Shown piece by piece: positions 41,196 to 50,744 of a stretch of DNA of 64,000 nucleotides (positions within the stretch are counted from its first letter, which is position 1; each line of letters begins with the position of its first letter). Under the pieces are notes generated by a model, which had not been told where the DNA came from, made no database searches, and saw nothing but the letters and a program-made list of their open reading frames with translations. A program made the position numbers and the translations under genes. Source of the DNA: CAVWNR01 sp963756525 (GTDB lineage Bacteria; Actinomycetota; Actinomycetes; Mycobacteriales; Jatrophihabitantaceae); contig CAVWNR010000009.1 in assembly GCA_963756525.1 (NCBI GenBank), positions 124,001-188,000 on the forward strand, given 5' to 3'.

Positions 41196-43325
41196 TCAGT
41201 GTTCTAGTACCTGCGGTTCGGTGAGGTGCTGCGGCGGCTGGGCGGCGACGGTTCGGGTGGGCCACCAGAACGGTCGTCCCTGCAGGGCGGACAGGCTGGG
41301 AACGAGCAGCGGGGCCATGCCGAAGGCGGCGATGATGATGCCGACCGCGACGCCGAATCCGAGTTCGACCAGGTTCGCGATCCCGGTGAGCATCAGCGAG
41401 GCGAAGGTGAGCGCGAGGATGATGCCGGCCGCGGCGGCGGTGGGCGCGTCGTTGCTGATCGCGATGCGTACCGAGTCCCGCGGTGTGTGCCCGTTGTGGA
41501 CTTCTTCATGCAGCCGGTGGGCGATCAGGATGTTGTAGTCGGTGCCGATCGCGACGACGAACAGGTACAGCACGATCGGGATGGTGAAGTCGATACCCGA
41601 GTAGCCGACGCCGTGCAGGAACACGAGCACGACCGCGCCGAGGGTTGCCGCGAAGCTCAGCCCGACGCAGACGATGAGGTTCAACGGCGCGAGCAGCGCG
41701 GTGAGCAGCAGGCCCAGGATGAGCACGATGATGAGGGCGGCGACCGGAAAAACGAGCCGGGTGTCGCTGTGCAGCTGGGACCGCACGTCGGCGAAGGTCG
41801 AGGTTTGCCCACCCACGTAGACGGTGGCCCCGGGCACCGAGCCGTGGGCCGCAGCGCGCAGCGGCCCTTCCACCAGGTCGATCGCGGAGTTGGCGTAGGG
41901 GTCGTCTTTGAGGATCACGGTCATCAGCGCCGCCGTGCCGTCCTGGCTCAGCTTCGCTGGCGCGACCGAGGCCACCCCGCCTACCGCGGCCAGCTTCGAC
42001 TGGGCGGTGCTGAGGCTGTTCTGGCTCAGCGGCGCGGTCGCGACGGCGTAGACCTGGGTCGGGCTGAGCGCGCCGGGGGGAAATGACTTGCTCATCGTGT
42101 TGAACGCCTGCTGCGCCGGTGTGCTGGATGGGAGTTCACCCAAGGTGTTGTAGGTGGGCTTGTACCCGGTGGAGAAGATCGTCAGGATGATCAGCACGAT
42201 GGCGATCGAGCCGGCCACGATCGCGGGGCGGCGGGCGGTGAACGAGCCCACCGCCTCGAACGGGCCGTGCGCGGCTGCGCGCCCGGGTCCCAGCGGCCAG
42301 AACAGGTGCCGCCCGAGCAGCGCGAAGATCGCTGGGATGAGGGTGAGCGCGGTGATCAGCATGACGCCGACCGCGACGATCAGGCCGGGGGCGAGCGTGT
42401 TCAACGAGCCGAGTTTGGCCAGCAGCAGCGCCGCGAACGCCCCGATCACGGTCAGCGCCGAGGATCCGACCACCTTGCCCACGACGGTTGCCGAGAACAG
42501 CAGCGCCTCCCGGGCCGGTTCGCCTTGACGCAGGTGTTCGCGGTAGCGGAACAGCAGGAAGACGATGTAGTCGGTGCCGATGCCGAACAGCACGACGACG
42601 AGGATGGACTGCAGGGAGGTGCTCACCTGGAAGTGAAAGGCCTGCGCCAGGGCGGCGGTAATGCCGGTGACGACCTTGAGCACGATGCCGATCACGACGA
42701 TCGGCAGGACGGAGATGATGGGGCTGCGGAAGATCGCCGTGAGCAGGGCCAGGATCAGCACCACGGTCGCGATGGTGATGATGCTGTCGGCGTGATCGTA
42801 GGCCGAGGTGGTGTCGACCTGGATCGCCGCGTTGCCGGTCAACCCGCTGGTCAGGTCGCTGCCGTGCAGCCCGCTTGCCGCGGCGTCGCGTACCGCTTTC
42901 ACCCCGTCGTTGACCGCGGCATCGCCGGGCTGGCCGGTGAACGCGACCTGGATGGCCATCACCTTGCCGTCACTAGACAGCGACTGCGGGGTGCTCTGCA
43001 CGCTGAGCACGCCCGGCAGGTGCGCGTTCTGCAGGCTGGTCGCCAACCCCGCCGCCTGCTGCTGATCCGCGGAGGTCAGCGGCTTGCCGTCGCTGCGGGT
43101 GACCACCAGGCTGCCAGTCCCCCCAGATTGCGCCGGGAAGTACTTGGTGCCCACCGCCTGGGCTTTCACCGACTCGAAGCTGCCGGGCAGGAAGTGCTGC
43201 TGGTTGCCGGTGGTGTAGGTGGCCAGGCTCGGTGAGAAGACGACCGCGAGCACCACGGCGACGACCCACAACGCGATCGTCTGCCACGGGTGGGCGATGA
43301 CCTTGCGGGCGATGAAAGCGAACAT
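41196..43325 (-). CDS. MMPL-family (RND) membrane transporter
   Basis: About 709 residues, usual for actinobacterial MMPL/YdfJ proteins. The N-terminal helix MFAFIARKVIAHPWQTIALW is followed by a periplasmic loop of ~140 residues. A block of five helices includes FGIGTDYIVFLLFRYREHLR, a GTDY motif of the proton relay. A second loop and helix block follow, with VVAIGTDYNILIAHRLHEEV. The duplicated GTDY motifs define the family, which exports lipids or small molecules using the proton gradient. A degenerate dyad motif is found about 110 nt upstream. No dedicated lipid synthase is nearby, so the cargo is unknown. Confidence 0.93.
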   Translation of the reverse strand: MFAFIARKVIAHPWQTIALWVVAVVLAVVFSPSLATYTTGNQQHFLPGSFESVKAQAVGTKYFPAQSGGTGSLVVTRSDGKPLTSADQQQAAGLATSLQNAHLPGVLSVQSTPQSLSSDGKVMAIQVAFTGQPGDAAVNDGVKAVRDAAASGLHGSDLTSGLTGNAAIQVDTTSAYDHADSIITIATVVLILALLTAIFRSPIISVLPIVVIGIVLKVVTGITAALAQAFHFQVSTSLQSILVVVLFGIGTDYIVFLLFRYREHLRQGEPAREALLFSATVVGKVVGSSALTVIGAFAALLLAKLGSLNTLAPGLIVAVGVMLITALTLIPAIFALLGRHLFWPLGPGRAAAHGPFEAVGSFTARRPAIVAGSIAIVLIILTIFSTGYKPTYNTLGELPSSTPAQQAFNTMSKSFPPGALSPTQVYAVATAPLSQNSLSTAQSKLAAVGGVASVAPAKLSQDGTAALMTVILKDDPYANSAIDLVEGPLRAAAHGSVPGATVYVGGQTSTFADVRSQLHSDTRLVFPVAALIIVLILGLLLTALLAPLNLIVCVGLSFAATLGAVVLVFLHGVGYSGIDFTIPIVLYLFVVAIGTDYNILIAHRLHEEVHNGHTPRDSVRIAISNDAPTAAAAGIILALTFASLMLTGIANLVELGFGVAVGIIIAAFGMAPLLVPSLSALQGRPFWWPTRTVAAQPPQHLTEPQVLEH

Positions 43326-43430
43326 GCTGACCTACCTCGGTTGCCGTTTCACTGCCATGGCCGCGCGCCTCCGTCCCGGCTGACTCCCGCCCGGGCGGCC
43401 GCGGCCGGTTCACGGCACTGCGCAGCGCGC

Positions 43431-43449
43431 GAGCATCCTGCCCTATCGG
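43431..43449 (-). promoter_or_regulatory. Degenerate copy of the dyad motif
   Basis: Minus strand CCGATAGGGCAGGATGCTC: the left half CGATAGGGCA and the GATGC end are kept while the inner CTCGCCC is missing. About 110 nt upstream of the MMPL start, same orientation as the good copies. Confidence 0.35.
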
Positions 43450-43528
43450 TCGACCAACGCGCCACCCCCAGGCCGGCAACGGCGCAGCCGGCGTCCTCCA
43501 AACATCGCGGACGCTACTCCGCAATCCG

Positions 43529-44725
43529 CTACTTGATGGTGGTGCCGGCGGCGGTGATGTTGTTGTACAGGTTGGGGTCGATCGTGGTTGAGCCGGTGAT
43601 CGCGGCCAGCACCGACCGACCGGCCGTACTACCGGCCTGCACGGTGAGCGTGAAGGTGGTCGTTGCGCCCGCCGCAAGGGTGGGGGTGGTGAACACCGTC
43701 AATCCCCAATACGTGGCGCCGCCCGCCGCGTTGGTGACCGTGAGGCCGGGCGGGATGTAGGCCGCCGCGGCGAGCTTGCTGGCCGGCGAGGGTCCCTTGT
43801 CGGTGACCGTGACGGTGACCGTTGCGCTGGCTCCGCGGTCAATAGTGGCCGGTACGGAAAGCGAGATCACCAGGTCGGCGCGCGGCGGCCCTGGTGTGGC
43901 CACCAGCTCGATGAACGTGGTGCCGACGGTGGAGCGGTCGGCGTTGCTGGTCGTGGCGGTCACCGTCACCAGGCCGGTCGTCGCGCCGGCGGTCAGTGTC
44001 GGCGAGGTGGCAACCCCATTGCTGTTGGTGGTGGCCGTTGCCGTCGGCGCGGTGCAACCCGGCGGGATCAGCGACGGGAACGTTGCGGCACCGGAGGTGA
44101 CCGTAAAGGTCACCGTCCTGCCGGCCACCGGGTGGCCGGACGTGTCCGTGACGGTCACCGACAGGGGCTGATTGAACGCCGCCCCGGGCGCCGCCGTCTG
44201 ATTGTTGCCGCCCGACGCGGCAACGGCGGCTGCCGCGGTCGGCGCGATGGTGATGGTGACCTGGTTGTCGTCCGCGGTGCCCAGCGTGTTGATCGCCTCC
44301 GGCGTGAAGGTGTACTGGCCCACCGTGGTCGGTGTTCCGGACAGCACCCCGGCCGACGACAGGGTCAGCCCCGGTGGCAGCCCGAGGGTAGGGCCGTTAT
44401 AGCTGGAAAATCCGCACGGACCCATGGAGCCGCCGGCGCTCGTCGTCGCCGGCCCGTTGGCGTCGACGGCCGGCGTCGGGTCGCCCGTGACCGTGAACGC
44501 ATAGTCGTAGCGGGTACCGACCGTCCCGGGCGGCGGGGTACCGCTGATCGACGGGGCGAGCCCCGCAGCGGCATTACTCGCGGCGCCTGGGGCGATCGCC
44601 GAGGACGCGGCCGCCGGCAGCGCTGCGGCCACCATGACCCCCGCGCACAAACCCGACGCGGAGACCACGGCGAGGATTCGAGCCCACCGCGACCGACGCC
44701 GCGCAGCATGCATATTGCCGAACAT
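43529..44725 (-). CDS. Secreted Ig-like/DUF11 repeat protein
   Basis: About 398 residues. ATG 44725 follows GGGAGG and opens a signal peptide (ILAVVSASGLCAGVMVAAAL, cleavage near PAAASS). Domains: a putative Ig domain of the He_PIG type (PPGTVGTRYDYAFTVTGDPT; LPPGLTLSSAGVLSGTPTT), an invasin-like Big domain (LSVTVTDTSGHPVAGRTVTF) and a DUF11-type domain (RADLVISLSVPATIDRGASA). Composition is rich in Thr/Ala/Gly with few charges, typical of surface stalks. No sortase motif or anchor at the C-terminus, so it is probably released or wall-associated. Confidence 0.85.
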   Translation of the reverse strand: MFGNMHAARRRSRWARILAVVSASGLCAGVMVAAALPAAASSAIAPGAASNAAAGLAPSISGTPPPGTVGTRYDYAFTVTGDPTPAVDANGPATTSAGGSMGPCGFSSYNGPTLGLPPGLTLSSAGVLSGTPTTVGQYTFTPEAINTLGTADDNQVTITIAPTAAAAVAASGGNNQTAAPGAAFNQPLSVTVTDTSGHPVAGRTVTFTVTSGAATFPSLIPPGCTAPTATATTNSNGVATSPTLTAGATTGLVTVTATTSNADRSTVGTTFIELVATPGPPRADLVISLSVPATIDRGASATVTVTVTDKGPSPASKLAAAAYIPPGLTVTNAAGGATYWGLTVFTTPTLAAGATTTFTLTVQAGSTAGRSVLAAITGSTTIDPNLYNNITAAGTTIK

Positions 44726-44868
44726 GGAAAGCGCCTCCCGGCAGAAGGACGCCCCCATGCAGCCAGCTGACCCAGTCTGCTGCAAGAGTGCGCGCCAGCA
44801 AGCCCACCGTCAAGAGCTGCCCAGCGACGATCGGCGAGTGCGACCGGTCCAGGCCTTAACGAGCGAAT

Positions 44869-45318
44869 TCACTTGTCCAGCTGTCGCCAAGGGGCGCCTC
44901 GCCGCAGCGGCCCTGCCGAAAGCCGCGCGGCGCCGATGAGGAAGGCCGCGGCGAACAGCAGATCGACCGGAACGAGTCCGAGGCGCCCGGTGAGCGATGC
45001 GGTGATCGCGTCCAGGGTCTGGATCAGAGCGGTGACGACCATCAGGGCGGCCAGGACGCGCCGCGACCGCAGGGCGAGCATGAGCACGAGCGTCATGGCC
45101 ATGGCCAGATTGCGGGTCGCGAAGTAGTCGGCGTAGTCCTGCCCGGCCGCGGTGAGATGCGCGCCGCCCGGCTGGATGGCCAGCAGCCCGCCGGCCGCGG
45201 TGAGCAGCGCGCCGAGCAGCACCATGCCGACCAGCCACCACGACCACGGTGACCGATCAGCTGCATCGAGACGGTGAGGCGGCCGGGCGACAGGGAAGGG
45301 TGCCGATACGTGGATCAT
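44869..45318 (-). CDS. Four-helix membrane protein (DUF4267-like)
   Basis: About 149 residues with four hydrophobic helices. The second-third helix region has YFATRNLAMAMTLVLMLALR, and the next LAALMVVTALIQTLDAITAS is a pattern of the small DUF4267-type proteins. ATG 45318 is preceded by GAGGAG at 8 nt. A GTG two codons earlier is an alternative. A frame ending at 45321 just upstream (VAARFVLGAIRTARALEPEE) looks coding and stops at the ribosome-binding site. It may be the tail of a lost gene. Function unknown. Confidence 0.7.
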   Translation of the reverse strand: MIHVSAPFPVARPPHRLDAADRSPWSWWLVGMVLLGALLTAAGGLLAIQPGGAHLTAAGQDYADYFATRNLAMAMTLVLMLALRSRRVLAALMVVTALIQTLDAITASLTGRLGLVPVDLLFAAAFLIGAARLSAGPLRRGAPWRQLDK

Positions 45319-45757
45319 GATCACATCTCCTCGGGTTCAAGTGCTCGGGCGGTGCGGATGGCTCCGAGCACGAACCTGGCCGCGACCGTCGCAGCCAGGC
45401 ATTGATGAGTCCGGTCACGTGCTCCAGCCTCGCCACCGCATGCTCGTCCCGCGTCCCGCAGCAGGTGACACTTGCCGTACTCCGCGGGGAGTACCGGACT
45501 CATCGTGGCAAGCGAGGAACCCGCCCTCGGCTCGCATAGCAACCCGTAGTGCGGCTGGGAATTGCACTGCGAGTCCGCAACCATGCGGCTGACCAGCACG
45601 ATGATGGCGGGACGAGTGTGTTCGACACGGTGGTGCGCTTGCCGCTGTGCTGACCGGTGCGGGGCATCACCTACCTGCTCAACGTAGGGCCCGACACCCA
45701 CCCGGATCGAGGACCAGTTCGGCGTCGCTATGCAAGCGGTGATCGCCGGCCAAGCAC
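45319..45757. other. Intergenic with possible gene-tail relic
   Basis: Apart from the coding-like minus-strand tail ending at 45321, no gene is supported in these ~440 nt. Confidence 0.4.
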
Positions 45758-45867
45758 GGTTGGAACACAAAACGGGGTCCCGAGCCGCCTCCCACCACCG
45801 AGGATGATCATGTTGCGCAGTCGAACGACTCCAAGCCGCCCGCGCCGGTTGTAGATCTCCGACCAAC
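45758..45867. repeat. Dispersed repeat, copy 2 (partner 11971-12079)
   Basis: Same length and orientation as copy 1. On the minus strand it reads WSEIYNRRGRLGVVRLRNMI. Located just upstream of an IS110 relic, which hints at a mobile origin. Confidence 0.65.
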
Positions 45868-45979
45868 CGGCCCGTGCCTCGGCCACAACCGTGCAGTCGG
45901 CACCCCCGCTGTGTGCTCCGGTCCTTTGGCTCACCGAAGATCAACGCGCGATGCCGCCCGTCATCGGCGCGATAGCCCA

Positions 45980-46295
45980 CGGCGCCGAAGCCACGTTCCA
46001 GGCGACCGCGACGGCCAGAGTCCGGCAGCTCTCGCGCGGCGGTGGTCGTAAGAACGACCAGATCGACGCTGCCGCCGCGGCCTGCGTCGCCGCCTTGCAA
46101 GGTGACGGCCGCCCCTCGCTGCCGAAGGCATCACCGGTGCCCTGGCCCTTCTCGATGAGTCCCGCATTGAACCTGGCACAGAGCACGGTCCGGTTGGTCA
46201 ATCAACTCCATGCGTTGCTGCGTGATCTGGTCGCCGGAGGCGCTTCGAACGACCTGTCGGCGACCACCTCCGCTGCTGTGGCACCGCGACGGTGA
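45980..46295 (+). mobile_element. IS110-family transposase relic
   Basis: Reads HGAEATFQATATARVRQLSR, GGGRKNDQIDAAAAACVAAL and, after a disturbed stretch, NLAQSTVRLVNQLHALLRDL, the central part of IS110-type DEDD transposases (RKxDxIDAxA and the long LNQLHALL helix). The N-terminal catalytic residues and the C-terminal transposase_20 domain are missing, and the middle (SPVPWPFSMSPA) is out of frame. A dead fragment. 46296-46684 holds nothing further that I can support. Confidence 0.75.
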
Positions 46296-46684
46296 GATCG
46301 GATCGCCACGGGTAGCCGGATCAACCAGCGGCTCCAGCGCCGCGAGAACGCCCGGATCACTCGGGGTGACCGGCGGGCGACCCGCCCCGGGGCCGTACCC
46401 GATCCGCCGGCACGGCCGGCTGCGGCTCGACCAACCGCTTGACCGCGGAGGTCGCCGTCGAGCGCGACGACACCGGTCGCCCGGGCAACCGCCGACATGT
46501 CACCGCGACCCAACGCCCGCGCCTCAACCCCACCAACGGCGTCGCTGCCGCTCGTCCAGCAGCGCCGCGATCGACTCGTACTTGCGCGGGCAATTTATGC
46601 GCCTGTCCAACGTATTGACGTCGCCAACAGTGCGCGGCAGGGTGAGTTTGACCTCGGTCTCCGCTCGGCAACAGGAGAATCGCC

Positions 46685-49600
46685 ATGGCTCGTTTCGTGC
46701 GGCGCGGCAGGCGGTCGGCATTCCTTGCCGCGGTGACAGGGGCTGCGGTGTTGACGGCGGCGCCGCTGGCCGCGGCACAGCCGCCGAACCGTCCGCCCGC
46801 CCGTACCGGCATTGCCGTCGTGGACGGGCCGGCCCGCTTCGAGGTGTTGACGCCCGCCCTGGTGCGCATGGAGTACGCCGCCGACCGGCACTTTCAGAAC
46901 GCCGCGACGTTCAACGCGGTGAACCGCAACCTGCCGGTGCCGGCCTACTCGGTCGGGCGCGAGCACGGTTGGCTGGTGATCCGGACGCGCCAGCTGACGG
47001 TCCGCTACCGGGAGGGCTCCGGGCCGTTCACGCCGGCGAATACGGCGGTCAGCCTCGACGTCGCGGGCCGGAAGACGACGGCGCACCCGGCATGGCCCGC
47101 GGCGCCGGGCAGCTGCGTGTTCGACACCGCGTGCCAGGCAGAGGACGGCCGGCTCAGCGGCGGGGAGAGCGTCAACTACGACCACACCGGTTTCACCGGC
47201 CGGGGATTCGCGGCGGACTACGGGCAGGTCACCGCCGCCGACAGCTGGACGATCAGCGGCGTGCCGGCGGCGGGTGATTACGCGCTGCAGCTGCGCTACG
47301 CGAACGGCGGTGGCGTCGATCGCACCGTGTCGGCCTCGGTGAACGGCGCCTCGGCCGGCAAGGTCACCTTCGGGCAGACTAGCGACTGGGACACCTGGGC
47401 CATTACGTCCATCCCCGTCCACCTGAACGCGGGCAACAACATCATCACCACCACGTGCGCCACCGGTGACGGGTGCAACGTCAATCTGGACAGCGTGGCC
47501 GTCACCGCGCCCGGCGGCGCATATCCGACGACCAGCACCACGCCGGCGCCCCCGGCCGACGTGCCCGGCCAGCTCGGTGGCTGGACGCGCGGGCTGGACG
47601 CCTACCCCAACCAGGCCGGCACCGACGTCGGCCAGTACCAGCTGCACCCCGGCATCTTGAACAAGCAGGGCTGGACGCTGCTGGACGACACCTACACCGC
47701 GCTGCGCACCGCCGACGTGTGGGCCACCCCGCGGCCGACGCACCGGGGCGCCTACCAGGACGGCTACTTCTTCGGATACGGCCGGGACTACCAGCAGGCG
47801 CTGCGCGATCTGCGCTCGCTGACCGGGCCGGCGGACATGCTGCCGGAGTGGGCATTCGGCGTGTGGTTCTCCGAATACAACGCGTTCACGACCAGCGACT
47901 ACGAGAACAGCCTCATTCCCGCGTTCCGCGCCCACGATATGCCGATAGACGCACTCAGCGTGGATACCGACTGGAAATCACCACAACCATGGGACGGGTG
48001 GAACTGGAATCCCAATCTGTTCCCTGACCCGCAGGCATTCCTCGCCTGGGCGAAATCGCAGCACATCAACGTCGCGTTGAACGTGCACGCCGGCATCGAC
48101 GCCAGCGACCCCAACTTCGCCCAGGCCCAGGCAACCGCCGGTGGCACCCTGCAGCCCGCCGCGCAGTGCTTCTCACCGGCCTGCTACCGCTTCGACTGGA
48201 GCGATCCGCAGCAGGCCAAGGCATGGTTTGGCCTGCACCAGCCGTTCCAGCAGCAGGGCGTCAGGCAGTGGTGGCTGGACTGGTGCTGCACCGACAGCGT
48301 CGTCAACATGCCGGGGCTCACACCGGACAGCTGGATCAACGAGCTGTACGCGAAGGACCTCACCTCGAGCGCCCAGCGCGGATTCATCCTCGCCCGGATC
48401 GGCGCGTCGTTCGAGGACTATCGCGGTGACCCGGCCTCCGGGCCGTGGGGCGAGCACCGCAGCACCGTGCACTTCACCGGTGACACCCAGCCCACCTGGG
48501 ACAGCCTCGCCTACGAGGTGCAGCTGAGCCCCGACGAGGCCAGCATCGGCCAGCCGTACATCAGTGACGACATCGGCAGCTTCCTGGGTAAGCACCTGCC
48601 CGACGACCTGTACGCCCGCTGGGTGCAGTTCGGCGCTTTCCAGCCCGTGCTGCGGCTGCATTCCGACCACGGCGATCGGCTGCCCTGGCAGTACGGCGCC
48701 GGGCAGCAGCCGGCGACCCAGGCGCTGCAACTGCGCGAGGCACTGGCGCCGTATACTTATTCACTGGCGTGGGATTCGTACCGGACCGGGATGCCGATCA
48801 CCCGTCCGCTCTACCTCGACTACCCCGACCTGGACGCGGCGTACACCAACCCCGGCGAGTACCTGTACGGCCCGGACGTGCTCGTCGCGCCGGTCACCAC
48901 ACCGGGCAACGTGGCCAGCAAGACGGTATGGTTCCCGCCCGGGCGTTGGGTCGACTACTTCACCGGCGCGACCTACGACGGGCCGGGTAGCGCGACCCTG
49001 CAGGTTCCGCTGAACCAGATGCCGGTGTTCGTCAAGGCCGGCGGGATCATTCCGCAAGCGCCCGGCCTGTCCCACGTCGACGCCGACCCCGCCCATCTCG
49101 CGCTGAAGGTGTACAGCGGCGGCTCGGGCAGTTTCACGCTGCACACCGACGCGGGGGACGGATCCGGCTACCAGTCCGGGCAGTACTCCGACACGCAGAT
49201 CAGCTACCGCTCAGGCTGGTCGCACGACGGCGGGGTCAGCAGCCTGCGCATCGGCGCCGGCAGCGGCCGGTACGTGGGCGCGCAGACATCCCGCACCTAC
49301 GCCGTCGATCTCGTCGACCTCAGCGCGCCGCGCGTGGTCAGCGTCGACGGCCGGGTCCTGCCGCGCGTCGCCGCGGGCAGCGGCACCGCCGGGTGGTCCT
49401 ACGACCGGGCAACCCGCACGCTGCACGTGCAGACGCCGGCACTTGCCACCGCGCGGGCACACACCATCAGCCAGTTCGGCGGACGGGCCGTCGAGCAGCC
49501 GCCCTCAGCTGCCGTCGCCCTGACTCTCGACCCGGCGACACCCACCACGCTCGCCCCCGGCGCGTCGACCACCGTCAGCGCGACGGTCAACAACGCCGGG

Positions 49601-50173
49601 CCAGGGTCCATCTCCGAGGCCGCGGTGACGCTCACCGCCCCGTCCGGATGGACCGTGACGCCGGCCGGCGCGCAGCCGGTAGGCACCGTGGCCGCGGGCG
49701 GGACAACGACGACGAACTGGACGGTCACCGCACCTGACACCGGCAGCCAACCGCTCACCGCCGCGTTGCAGGCCGCCGTCACCTACACCGCCGACTCCAC
49801 CGGCGCGCCGGGAGAAGTGAGCACCTATCAGGGACCGCCGGCGAACCTGCCGCCCGTGATCAGTTCCATTGCACCGACCAGCGCGGCGGCCGGGCAGCAA
49901 GTGACCCTGCACGGCTCCAACTTCGGCGCGAGCCAGGCCGATCCCAGCAAGGATTACGTCTTCTTCACCGACGGCCCGATCAGCTGGGGCGCGCCCTTCG
50001 ACGGCGCGACCTTCCAGATCGACAGCTGGAGCGACACGGCGATCACCTTCACCGTCCCGACACCGAGCGGGCTGAACGGGGTCTGGCACGTCACTCCTGG
50101 CACCACTGCGGACGTCACCGTCAATACCGCCGCGGGCAGTTCCAACCAGGTGACCGTCAAGATCACCAGCTAG
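46685..50173 (+). CDS. Large secreted GH31 alpha-glycosidase with CBM insert and C-terminal Ig-like domains
   Basis: About 1162 residues. Signal peptide with RRGRR then AFLAAVTGAAVLTAAPLAAA. N-terminal GH31 beta-sandwich residues ~40-130, interrupted by a CBM35/6-like insert ~140-270 (CQAEDGRLSGGESVNYDHTG; TFGQTSDWDTWAITSIPVHL). Catalytic barrel: DMPIDALSVDTDWKSPQPWD, nucleophile Asp in RQWWLDWCCTD, acid/base in VHFTGDTQPTWDSL. A GH31 C-domain follows, then a NEW3/CARDB-like domain (LAPGASTTVSATVNNAGPG) and an IPT/TIG-like domain (ISSIAPTSAAAGQQVTLHGS). It cleaves alpha-linked glucans or xylosides outside the cell. ATG 46685 has GGAG upstream. Confidence 0.93.
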   Translation: MARFVRRGRRSAFLAAVTGAAVLTAAPLAAAQPPNRPPARTGIAVVDGPARFEVLTPALVRMEYAADRHFQNAATFNAVNRNLPVPAYSVGREHGWLVIRTRQLTVRYREGSGPFTPANTAVSLDVAGRKTTAHPAWPAAPGSCVFDTACQAEDGRLSGGESVNYDHTGFTGRGFAADYGQVTAADSWTISGVPAAGDYALQLRYANGGGVDRTVSASVNGASAGKVTFGQTSDWDTWAITSIPVHLNAGNNIITTTCATGDGCNVNLDSVAVTAPGGAYPTTSTTPAPPADVPGQLGGWTRGLDAYPNQAGTDVGQYQLHPGILNKQGWTLLDDTYTALRTADVWATPRPTHRGAYQDGYFFGYGRDYQQALRDLRSLTGPADMLPEWAFGVWFSEYNAFTTSDYENSLIPAFRAHDMPIDALSVDTDWKSPQPWDGWNWNPNLFPDPQAFLAWAKSQHINVALNVHAGIDASDPNFAQAQATAGGTLQPAAQCFSPACYRFDWSDPQQAKAWFGLHQPFQQQGVRQWWLDWCCTDSVVNMPGLTPDSWINELYAKDLTSSAQRGFILARIGASFEDYRGDPASGPWGEHRSTVHFTGDTQPTWDSLAYEVQLSPDEASIGQPYISDDIGSFLGKHLPDDLYARWVQFGAFQPVLRLHSDHGDRLPWQYGAGQQPATQALQLREALAPYTYSLAWDSYRTGMPITRPLYLDYPDLDAAYTNPGEYLYGPDVLVAPVTTPGNVASKTVWFPPGRWVDYFTGATYDGPGSATLQVPLNQMPVFVKAGGIIPQAPGLSHVDADPAHLALKVYSGGSGSFTLHTDAGDGSGYQSGQYSDTQISYRSGWSHDGGVSSLRIGAGSGRYVGAQTSRTYAVDLVDLSAPRVVSVDGRVLPRVAAGSGTAGWSYDRATRTLHVQTPALATARAHTISQFGGRAVEQPPSAAVALTLDPATPTTLAPGASTTVSATVNNAGPGSISEAAVTLTAPSGWTVTPAGAQPVGTVAAGGTTTTNWTVTAPDTGSQPLTAALQAAVTYTADSTGAPGEVSTYQGPPANLPPVISSIAPTSAAAGQQVTLHGSNFGASQADPSKDYVFFTDGPISWGAPFDGATFQIDSWSDTAITFTVPTPSGLNGVWHVTPGTTADVTVNTAAGSSNQVTVKITS

Positions 50174-50463
50174 CTACTTCTCTATAGCCCGCCGCCGAAC
50201 AGGCACACGCCGGCGTCCTTGGCCTTCTGGATCACTGCATGTGCGCGCCTTGAACACGTCGGTCAGCTCCTCGTAGGGAAAGGTCAATCCGTCCACCACG
50301 ACAGCTCACGACCCACAGTGAATACCACTACCCGCGCTCAGGGCAGTGGCAGACGAACCGCTGTGACGACATTCGTCATCGCCACGATCTGCGGGCCTCC
50401 CCCAGGCCCAAATGCCTGAGAGATCTACCGCCGAGTCGACCTGGTCCGATTCCAGCCGCGCCC

Positions 50464-50655
50464 GGTTCGACGATCACGCTGTGCGTCAGCGACAGCAACT
50501 CGCCCTACACCCCGCCGCCGGTGCCGGAGCCCGCGCCGGTCCAGCAGCCCCAGCCGGTGAACCCCGCACCGTCACCCCCGCCGCCGGCTTCGCTGGCGAC
50601 CCCCTCACCGCGGCCGGCCCCGACCCCCGGGCGAGGGTCCCACCCGTCGCACTGA
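50464..50655 (+). pseudogene. Proline-rich C-terminal tail relic (PASTA-like)
   Basis: An open frame reads GSTITLCVSDSNSPYTPPPV and PEPAPVQQPQPVNPAPSPPP, ending at 50655. The GSTITLCVS segment is how PASTA domains end. The Pro-rich tail is common on secreted or kinase-linked actinobacterial proteins. No start or upstream domain is found, so it is a 3' remnant. The 290 nt before it, after the GH31 stop, contain no gene. Confidence 0.4.
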
Positions 50656-50744
50656 TCCACCCGCCGCACTGATCCACCCGCCGACTCGCGCGGCACCCGC
50701 TCGCAGCGGAGTCGGGTGGATGCCTGGCCGCCTGCTCACGGTTG

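Noticed and set aside
46595..47935. 446-codon minus-strand frame opposite the GH31 gene
   Set aside because: Antisense shadow of a gene with clear catalytic motifs.
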